Shown here: positions 1 to 5,563 of the stretch, piece by piece | How positions within the stretch are numbered: position 1 is the first letter of the stretch | Layout: every line of letters begins with the position of its first letter | Assembly (NCBI GenBank): GCA_023390675.1 | Contig: JAEWCK010000270.1 | Location: 1-8,345 of the forward strand | Length of the DNA stretch: 8,345 nucleotides | Source of the DNA: Pseudomonadota bacterium | Lineage (GTDB): Bacteria > Pseudomonadota > Alphaproteobacteria > Sphingomonadales > Sphingomonadaceae | Direction of reading: 5' to 3' | Notes under the pieces: model-generated | Databases searched by the model: none | What the model saw: the letters and a program-made list of their open reading frames with translations, nothing else | Told to the model about the DNA's origin: nothing | Program-made: the position numbers and the translations under genes

Positions 1-2
1 AT

Positions 3-1508
3 CTCGGGCTGCTGTTCGTCGGCGGCTGGTGGTTCACCCCGCGGCACACCGGCACCGCCAAGGAATATTTCCTCGCGGGCGGCAACGTGCCCGCGTGGCT
101 CGCCGCCATCTCGGTGCTCTCCGCCACCCAGTCGGCCGCGACGTTCCTCGGCGCACCCGATTACGGCTATCATGGCGACTTCACCTATCTCGGCACCAAT
201 CTGGGCGGGCTGATCGGCGCGATCTTCGTCGCGCAGGTGTTGATTCCGCGTTTCTACGCTGCGCGCGTGACTACCGTGTACGAGCTGCTGACGCAGCGCT
301 TCGGTCCGCTCGCCACGCGCTGGGCAGGCGCGATGTTCCTCATCGGTCGCGTGCTGGCGGGCGGCGCGCGCATCTATCTCGCGGCGATCGCGATCGCGAT
401 GGTGATGACCGGCACCGTGACCGCGCAGGGAATCTTCGTGGCCGCGGCTTTGCTCGTCGCCGCAGCCTTCCTCTCGACCTTTGTCGGCGGGCTCAAGTCG
501 GTGCTTTGGATCGACCTCGTCCAGTTCGTGATCTTCGTCGGCTCGGCGATCGCGGTGCTGCTGTTCCTGCGCGGCGCGATCCCCGCGACCAATGCCGAGA
601 TCCTGCAGGGCCTCGCGCGTGCCCCCGGCGAAGTCGCCGACAAGCTGCGCCTGTTCGACCTTTCGCTCGATCTCGCCAAGCCCTTCTCGCTGCTCGCGAT
701 CGTGACGGGGATCGCGTTGCTCTACATCGCCTCGTCGGGGCTCGACCAGGACGTCACCCAGCGCCTGCTCGCCTGCCGCGACGCGAAGACGGGCGCGCGC
801 AGCCTCTACGCCTCGGTGATCGGCACGGTGCCGGTGGTGGCGCTGTTCATCACGATCGGGCTGCTGCTCCATGTGTTCTACGACCGTCCCGAGTTGATGG
901 GCGGCGCCACCGCCGCTTCGGCGCAGGCGTTCGGCGGCGAGAAGATCAGCATCTTCATGCATTACATCCTGACGCAGCTCCCGGCCGGGCTGCGCGGGCT
1001 GGTGACGGCAGGAATCATGGCCGCGGCGGTCGCCACCACCAATTCGGCGCTCAACGCGATGTCGTCGGTGCTGATCGAGGACTTCTACCGCCCGTGGCGC
1101 GAGCGGCGCGGCGCGGCGCCCGAGCACCATTATGTGCAGGCGGGGCGCGCCGGCATGGGGATCATCGGTCTCGCCATGCTCGTGGTGGCGGTGCTGTCCT
1201 TCTATTGGCAGCACGTTTCGAAGCAGGGGCTGCTCGAATTCGCGCTGGGCGTGATGGTGTTCGCCTATGCCGGGCTGCTCGGCGTCTATTTCACCGCGAT
1301 CTTCACCGCGCGCGGGACGACCGGATCGGTGATCGCGTCGCTGATCGCGGGCTTCGTCACCGTGCTGCTGCTCCAGCCGGGAATCGCCGCTTCGATGGGG
1401 CTGCCCGAGATGCTGAGGCACCTCGCCTTCCCGTTCCAGCTCTGCATCGGCACGGGAATCGCGTTCCTCGTCGCCGCGGCTCCTGCGGGAGGGCGCGTTT
1501 CGGCCTGA
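3..1508 (+). CDS. Sodium:solute symporter family protein, 5'-partial
   Basis: This is an inner-membrane secondary transporter of the sodium:solute symporter (SSS/SLC5) family, expected to couple Na+ entry to solute uptake; the substrate cannot be told from sequence. The reading frame is open from base 3, so the true start lies upstream. A GTG at 87 falls inside the conserved EYFLAGGNVPAW segment and is not a credible start. About 501 residues are visible and perhaps 10-20 are missing. Hydrophobic helices cover most of the protein, beginning with the end of TM1 (LGLLFVGGWW). The family core near residues 325-360 carries GLRGLVTAGIMAAAVATTNS followed by ALNAMSS, matching the helix that supplies the second Na+ site (AAxxST-like, here with Thr-Thr). 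The TGA stop ends 7 bp from the 3' end of a convergent tRNA gene, leaving no room for a separate terminator. Family assignment is firm; specificity is unknown. Confidence 0.93.
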   Translation, partial: LGLLFVGGWWFTPRHTGTAKEYFLAGGNVPAWLAAISVLSATQSAATFLGAPDYGYHGDFTYLGTNLGGLIGAIFVAQVLIPRFYAARVTTVYELLTQRFGPLATRWAGAMFLIGRVLAGGARIYLAAIAIAMVMTGTVTAQGIFVAAALLVAAAFLSTFVGGLKSVLWIDLVQFVIFVGSAIAVLLFLRGAIPATNAEILQGLARAPGEVADKLRLFDLSLDLAKPFSLLAIVTGIALLYIASSGLDQDVTQRLLACRDAKTGARSLYASVIGTVPVVALFITIGLLLHVFYDRPELMGGATAASAQAFGGEKISIFMHYILTQLPAGLRGLVTAGIMAAAVATTNSALNAMSSVLIEDFYRPWRERRGAAPEHHYVQAGRAGMGIIGLAMLVVAVLSFYWQHVSKQGLLEFALGVMVFAYAGLLGVYFTAIFTARGTTGSVIASLIAGFVTVLLLQPGIAASMGLPEMLRHLAFPFQLCIGTGIAFLVAAAPAGGRVSA

Positions 1509-1515
1509 CGATGGG

Positions 1516-1592
<77 letters not shown>

Positions 1593-1595
1593 ACG

Positions 1596-1627
1596 CCCGG
1601 CGCGCTTAGGGCAAAAGCGCGGCCGGG
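1596..1627 (-). other. Hairpin filling the spacer between the two tRNA genes
   Basis: CGCGCTT (1601-1607) and AAGCGCG (1615-1621) form a perfect 7-bp stem around a 7-nt loop. The stem extends by CCCGG (1596-1600) with CCGGG (1623-1627), past a single bulged base at 1622. This 12-bp structure occupies most of the 41-nt spacer. No T-run follows on the minus strand, so it is not a classic intrinsic terminator. I infer a processing signal or insulating structure in a tRNA precursor. Confidence 0.5.
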
Positions 1628-1633
1628 GGAAGC

Positions 1634-1710
1634 TGGTGGGCCCGGCAGGACTCGAACCCGCAACCTAGCCGTTATGAGCGGCCAGCTCTAACCAATTGAG
1701 CTACAGGCCC
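1634..1710 (-). tRNA. tRNA with CAT anticodon, probably tRNA-Ile2 (lysidine type)
   Basis: The minus strand gives a complete 77-nt cloverleaf: acceptor GGGCCTG with CGGGCCC (one G-U pair), discriminator A, encoded CCA (1634-1636), D-stem GCTC/GAGC, anticodon stem GGCCG/CGGCT with loop CTCATAA, and T-stem GCGGG/CCTGC. The CAT anticodon fits elongator Met, initiator Met or Ile2. The paired first base and the D-arm argue against initiator. The C4-G69 and C5-G68 pairs are features associated with recognition by the lysidine synthetase TilS, so Ile2 is favoured over elongator Met. Its first 10 bases overlap the 3' end of the deacetylase gene upstream. Confidence 0.93.
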
Positions 1711-2750
1711 CCAGCCTCAGCGCCCTTAGGGGACGCCTGCGCTCCATCGCAAGCCGCGATCACTTCCGCAAGCGAAGCCGGCTCCACGCCGAGCCGATCG
1801 AGCAAAGCGAGGATCGAATCCCACCAGCGCCAGAAGCCGGCGAGATCGGCGGCGCTGCGCACATAGGGCGTGTGCCCCGGCGCAAGCGAAGGCGAGTGGA
1901 AGGCGAAGTTGAGCAGCCCGAGCCCCTCGCCCACTGCGACGCGCACCGCCTCGCGCGCCTCGGCGAGCGGCATGTCCTCGGGAGTCAGCGCGACGCGCGA
2001 CAGCATGCGCAGGCGTGAGGCAATCCCGATCCCGCGCGGCAGGCGGCCGAGGCGGCGATGGAGCGTGGCGCCACCGCGGCGCGCGAGGCCGGTAAAGACC
2101 GTGCTGAACGGGATCTCGACGATGCCGCCGGCGCGGAAGGCGCGGTTGTCGATCGCGCGGAAATCGGGTCCCCCCTCGCTCGAATAGTCGTAGCCGGCGC
2201 GCATCGAGCTATCGATGCGGTAGCCGAGCGCCGCGAGCTGGGCGAAGGTTTCGGGGCCGATCCCGTAGCGCCCGGCGCGATAGATCAGCGGACGCGCGCC
2301 GAACGCGGCGGCGATCGCCTCGGTCAGCGCGGTGAGCTTCGCCTTCTGCAATTCGATCGGAAGATTGCCAGTGAAGCTGTTGAAGCCGTTGACCTCTTCC
2401 TCGAACGGCGAGTTGACCCACGGGTGGAGCTGGGTCCCCACCGCCGAGCGCCCGTCGGCAAGCGCGCCCCGCAGCACGTCGACCGCGAACGGTGAGGCGA
2501 CGACCGGATAGTCGATCAGATAGGTGAGCGGCACGCCCGCCGCGGCAAAGCGCGCATGCGCCGCCGGCACCGCAGCCATATGGCTGACCGCGCGCGCGTC
2601 GCTCCGCAGCGGCTGCGACCAGTCGAATTCCTCTTCGGTATCGACGCAGACCATGAAGCGCGTGCCGAAATCATCCGGCCAATGGACGAAGTCGCGCGGA
2701 TCGGGCGCGGGCACGCGCCAGCCCTGCCGGTTCGGGGCGTCGTCCCCCAC
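1701..2750 (-). CDS. Polysaccharide deacetylase (NodB-like, WalW-type) family protein
   Basis: A 349-residue protein of the carbohydrate esterase 4/NodB-like superfamily, whose members hydrolyse N- or O-acyl groups on polysaccharides using a metal. Visible motifs are VDTEEEFDW (36-44, the acidic metal/catalytic motif), GTQLHPWVNSPF (105-116, with His109), YRAGRYGIGP (157-166, the conserved Arg motif) and NFAFHSPSLAPG (281-292, with His285). The overall layout resembles proteins annotated as WalW in alphaproteobacteria. No signal peptide is evident, so it is probably cytoplasmic. The start is GTG at 2750, one base after the upstream kinase's TGA; an in-frame stop just upstream excludes any earlier start. 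This spacing suggests translational coupling to the kinase. The stop codon (1701-1703) is bases 8-10 of the downstream tRNA, so the last four codons and the tRNA share sequence. The acyl substrate is unknown. Confidence 0.88.
   Translation of the reverse strand: MGDDAPNRQGWRVPAPDPRDFVHWPDDFGTRFMVCVDTEEEFDWSQPLRSDARAVSHMAAVPAAHARFAAAGVPLTYLIDYPVVASPFAVDVLRGALADGRSAVGTQLHPWVNSPFEEEVNGFNSFTGNLPIELQKAKLTALTEAIAAAFGARPLIYRAGRYGIGPETFAQLAALGYRIDSSMRAGYDYSSEGGPDFRAIDNRAFRAGGIVEIPFSTVFTGLARRGGATLHRRLGRLPRGIGIASRLRMLSRVALTPEDMPLAEAREAVRVAVGEGLGLLNFAFHSPSLAPGHTPYVRSAADLAGFWRWWDSILALLDRLGVEPASLAEVIAACDGAQASPKGAEAGGL
1720..1752 (-). promoter_or_regulatory. Candidate promoter for the CAT tRNA, inside the deacetylase gene
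   Basis: On the minus strand TTGCGA (1747-1752) is followed after 17 or 18 bp by CTAAGG (1724-1729) or TAAGGG (1723-1728), placing a start a few bases before the tRNA. The -10 is weak against the sigma-70 consensus. However, the surrounding 12-mer CCCTAAGGGCGC (1720-1731) recurs with one change as CCCTAAGCGCGC (1600-1611) just upstream of the second tRNA, which supports a shared function. Confidence 0.3.
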
Positions 2751-2751
2751 T

Positions 2752-4863
2752 TCAGCTCAGATGCGCCTGACCCACCTGGCTGTTTACGGATGCGGGAAGG
2801 CGCAAAGTCAAGCTCTCGGGCTCGATCACCAGCGCGCCGCCCAGCTCGCGTGCGAGATTGCGGGCGAGGCGCAGCGCGAAGCCCGTGCCGAGCAGAGTCG
2901 CATCCTCGCGCTCGTCATCGATGCCGAGCACCGATTCGCCCGGATAGTCGGCGAGCGCGCGGGGGCGGTCGATCGCGATCGCGATCACGTCGCCTTGCTC
3001 GAGCGCAAGATGGACACCGATCCGCTCGCCTTCCTGACTGGCCGACACGAGCGTAGCGATCAGTCGCGCGAGCAGCCGTTCGACCGCACGCCGGTCGCCC
3101 TCGACCGCGAGATCGTCGATCGGCAGCGCGAGCAGCGATCCACGCAACGCGACGAGCTCGGCGAGGTCGTCGGCGATGCCAGCGAGGACCGGGCGCAACG
3201 CGACCCGGCCGGGGACGAGGGCCAGCGCGGCGCTGTCGATCCGCGCGGCAAGATCGAGGTCATCGATCGCGCCGAGCAGCTCGCGCGCCTGGGCACGGAT
3301 TGTCTGCGCGCGGTCACGATAGCAGTCGGGGACAGGTCCGAGCATCTGGCTCTCGATCATCTCGGCGAAGCCTGCGATCGCATTGGTGGGCGTGCGCAGC
3401 TCGTGGACGAGCTGGCGCAGCGAATCGGCGGGCATGCCGGCGACCTGCCGCGCGGGCTCGGCGCGCTCGTCGGGGCGCGGGCGCCGCGCGGTGCCGCGAT
3501 AGCCGGTGAAGCGGCCATTGGCGGGATCGAAGACCGGGATTCCCGAAATCAGCCAGTCGCCCGCGGCGTCCGAATCGCCTTCGACCGACAGGCGTGCAGT
3601 GGAAAACCCGGCGCGGCGGCGGAAGGCGCCTGCCGCGACGCCGTCGACCCGCGACGTCTCGACCGCGCCCGGCGCACCCTGCGCATCGAGCGATACGCCG
3701 ACCAGCGCTGCACGGCTGACTCCGTCGACCCAGCGGATCACGCCCTTGGCGTCGGTCTCGAAGCGGAAATCCTCGGCGGGCTCGAGCGGGCGAGGCTCGC
3801 CGATTCCGGCTTCCTCGCGATGCCGCCAGAACGCGTCGATCCGCGCGACGACCTCCGCGATCTCGAAGGTGCCGTCCTCGGCATCGCGATGCGGCGCGAG
3901 CGTGTCCAGCTCCGCGGCGATCAGATCCACTTGCTCCATGGGTGGACCGTGGCCTTCCACGTCCATGGGCGCAATCGGGTCGGCGGTCGCCGCTGGTTCG
4001 ATTGTCCCGGATTGGACCGGAGGCGCAACGGATCGCGCGATTTGAGGGGCTTGCGGCGAGCGCGGCGCCAGCGTCGCGGCGTCGCCCGCGAGCGCGACGA
4101 ATGAGAAATCCTCGGCCGGCGCCGGAGCGTGGACAGGCTGTGGTGGCTCCCCCGTCGCGTCGAGCATCGCGTCGGCGAAATCGGCTGGCGGCGCCGCGGC
4201 TTCGAGCACTGCGAGAAGCTCGGACAGCGGCCGCGCCTGTGGAGTGGCCGCCCCGGATTCGGCCGGCGCGGGCAGCGTGTCTTCCACGGCCGGTTCATCC
4301 GCAGCGACGACTTCGGTCCAGTCGACTGCATCGACCTCCGGGGCAAGCTCCGCCGCAGGCGCCTCGACAATCGGCTCGGGCGCGGGCTCAACCGCGTCCG
4401 GCACCGGCAGCGCCACCTCGTCGGCCTTCGCCGTGCCGTCGGGGAGCACGAAATCGATCGGACCATAGGCCTCGAGCGCACGGCGAACGACCGGGCCCAG
4501 ATCGCGCCGATTGCGCAGCACCGAGCGCGCTGCCGGCGCCAGATCGGGGAGCAGCTGGACCCATTCGGCCGAGTTCATTCGAGCGCTGCGCAGCACCGGC
4601 AGCGCGATCGCGAGCTCGTCGCGCGCGAACAGGCGGACGAGCGTGGGCGGCGGATCGGCATATTCGAGCGCGCGGGCGCTGGCGGCGCGCACCGGGACGG
4701 GCACACGCTCGCGAATCGCGCGCAGCGTCGCCATCGCGCGCGTATCGGGCGCGACGCGGCGGCGGCCGACCAGGTCGACGAGTTGCCGCCACGCCGACTG
4801 GACCCCCTGAGGAGTGCTCAGATCGGCGGCGAGCACTGTCTGCAAAGTGTCGTCGAAGCGCAC
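2752..4863 (-). CDS. HEAT/DUF2336-like and PAS domain sensor histidine kinase with degenerate ATPase domain
   Basis: A 703-residue predicted cytoplasmic sensor protein. Residues ~38-134 look like HEAT-type repeats of the DUF2336 kind (FARDELAIALPVLRSA and RRDLGPVVRRALEAYG). Residues ~139-309 form an Ala/Pro/Glu-rich low-complexity linker. Residues ~364-459 resemble a PAS domain ending IPVFDPANGRFTGYRGTARR. A HisKA dimerisation domain follows with H-box LVHELRTPTNAIAGF and phospho-acceptor His487. In the C-terminal ATPase region the G2-like GTGFAL (659-664) is recognisable, but the N-box Asn is replaced (RLIATLVSAS) and the G1 box reads IDRPRAL without DxGxG. An upstream in-frame TTG at 4971 would add 36 residues. 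I prefer GTG at 4863 because the protein then begins in a natural way (RFDDTLQTVL) and a CtrA-like motif stays outside the gene. No cognate response regulator is present in the window. Confidence 0.8.
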   Translation of the reverse strand: MRFDDTLQTVLAADLSTPQGVQSAWRQLVDLVGRRRVAPDTRAMATLRAIRERVPVPVRAASARALEYADPPPTLVRLFARDELAIALPVLRSARMNSAEWVQLLPDLAPAARSVLRNRRDLGPVVRRALEAYGPIDFVLPDGTAKADEVALPVPDAVEPAPEPIVEAPAAELAPEVDAVDWTEVVAADEPAVEDTLPAPAESGAATPQARPLSELLAVLEAAAPPADFADAMLDATGEPPQPVHAPAPAEDFSFVALAGDAATLAPRSPQAPQIARSVAPPVQSGTIEPAATADPIAPMDVEGHGPPMEQVDLIAAELDTLAPHRDAEDGTFEIAEVVARIDAFWRHREEAGIGEPRPLEPAEDFRFETDAKGVIRWVDGVSRAALVGVSLDAQGAPGAVETSRVDGVAAGAFRRRAGFSTARLSVEGDSDAAGDWLISGIPVFDPANGRFTGYRGTARRPRPDERAEPARQVAGMPADSLRQLVHELRTPTNAIAGFAEMIESQMLGPVPDCYRDRAQTIRAQARELLGAIDDLDLAARIDSAALALVPGRVALRPVLAGIADDLAELVALRGSLLALPIDDLAVEGDRRAVERLLARLIATLVSASQEGERIGVHLALEQGDVIAIAIDRPRALADYPGESVLGIDDEREDATLLGTGFALRLARNLARELGGALVIEPESLTLRLPASVNSQVGQAHLS

Positions 4864-5043
4864 CCAGCCCCACCCTGACCTCGGCGCAAGGAACGCGCGC
4901 CGTAACGAATCCTTAACCCCGCAAAGCCCCCTCAGGAACAGCCGATTTCGGCACGTCGCATTGTGGGACAATTGCGTTGCGGCGTAATAAAATTATGCGT
5001 AACCGCATTACACGGAAACGAATCGACAGTCGGGGAGGTACAT
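4864..5043. promoter_or_regulatory. Divergent promoter region between the kinase and lrp-family genes
   Basis: This 180-bp region serves both divergent genes. It is AT-richer than its surroundings at 4960-5020. Dyads there include ATTGT-GGG-ACAAT (4960-4972), TAAT-AAA-ATTA (4985-4995), TGCG-TAAC-CGCA (4996-5007) and GTAA-CCGCA-TTAC (4999-5011). A possible promoter for the rightward gene is TTGCGT (4972-4977) with TATGCG (4995-5000), 17 bp apart. For the leftward gene, TTAA-N7-TTAC lies at 4902-4916. All are pattern matches only. Confidence 0.5.
4902..4916 (-). promoter_or_regulatory. CtrA-like site upstream of the kinase gene
   Basis: On the minus strand the sequence TTAA-GGATTCG-TTAC matches the alphaproteobacterial CtrA full-site pattern TTAA-N7-TTAA at seven of eight defined positions. 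It lies about 40 bp upstream of the preferred GTG start at 4863, where a regulator could act on the promoter. A short motif like this occurs by chance, though less often in GC-rich DNA. Confidence 0.3.
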
Positions 5044-5046
5044 TTG
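5031..5046 (+). promoter_or_regulatory. Ribosome binding site that fixes the lrp-family start at a TTG codon
   Basis: GGGGAGG (5032-5038) is a near-perfect anti-Shine-Dalgarno match, with 5 bases between it and TTG at 5044. No other start in this frame has comparable spacing: the upstream GTG at 4963 falls inside a dyad, and the ATG at 5065 would cut into the DNA-binding domain. Confidence 0.75.
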
Positions 5047-5505
5047 CGGTTCGACGATATCGACATGCGAATCCTTGGCCTGCTCCAGGATAACGGACGC
5101 ATGACCAATGTCGAGCTTGCCGAACGCGTCGGGCTCACTGCACCGCCGTGCCTCCGCCGCGTGCGCGCGCTCGAGCAGCAGGGCGCGATCACCGGCTACC
5201 ACGCGGCGCTCGACCCCGCGGCGCTCGGCTACAACCTCACCGTGTTTGCGATGGTGAGCCTCAGGAGCCAGGCGGAGAGCGACCTGCGCGCGTTCGAGCA
5301 GATGGTCGCGGACATTCCCGAGGTCCGCGAATGCCACATGCTCAACGGAGAGATCGACTTCATCCTCAAGATCGTCGCGCCCGATCTGCAGAGCTTCCAG
5401 CACATCCTGACGACCAAGCTCACCCCCGCGCCCAATGTCGAGCACGTCAAGACCTCGCTCACCATCCGCACCGCCAAGTCGGTGCCCGGCGTCCCCGTCG
5501 GCTGA
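5044..5505 (+). CDS. Lrp/AsnC family transcriptional regulator
   Basis: A 153-residue regulator of the feast/famine family, which usually senses an amino acid and acts as an oligomer wrapping DNA. The N-terminal winged HTH (~3-55) shows DMRILGLLQDNGRMTNVELA and ERVGLTAPPCLRRVRALEQQG, the standard family pattern. The C-terminal RAM ligand-binding and oligomerisation domain (~65-140) includes VFAMVSLRSQAESDLRAFE and MLNGEIDFILKIVAPDLQSF. Full family length. The start is TTG at 5044, chosen because a strong Shine-Dalgarno sequence sits 5 bp upstream and the protein then begins RFDDID, typical of the family. It is transcribed divergently from the sensor kinase gene; dyads in the shared region are candidate autoregulatory operators. 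The effector and regulon are unknown. Confidence 0.95.
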   Translation: MRFDDIDMRILGLLQDNGRMTNVELAERVGLTAPPCLRRVRALEQQGAITGYHAALDPAALGYNLTVFAMVSLRSQAESDLRAFEQMVADIPEVRECHMLNGEIDFILKIVAPDLQSFQHILTTKLTPAPNVEHVKTSLTIRTAKSVPGVPVG

Positions 5506-5510
5506 GACGG

Positions 5511-5536
5511 AAAAGGGCGACCGCAAGGGGCCGCCC
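5511..5536 (-). terminator. Intrinsic terminator for the leftward TPR gene
   Basis: Read on the minus strand, an 8-bp stem (GGGCGGCC with GGTCGCCC, one G-U wobble) encloses a 6-nt loop and is followed at once by TTTT (5511-5514). It lies 27 bp past the TPR gene's stop. On the plus strand the same stem has an A-C mismatch and only a C/T-rich tail, so it should work mainly leftward, although it may also slow transcription from the convergent lrp-family gene. Confidence 0.7.
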
Positions 5537-5563
5537 TCTCCTCGTCTTCACTCTCCGAGTCGC

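Noticed and set aside
2524..4104. Long plus-strand frame opposite the deacetylase and kinase genes
   Set aside because: It is antisense to two genes with clear domain motifs, and its composition is typical of out-of-frame reading of GC-rich codons.
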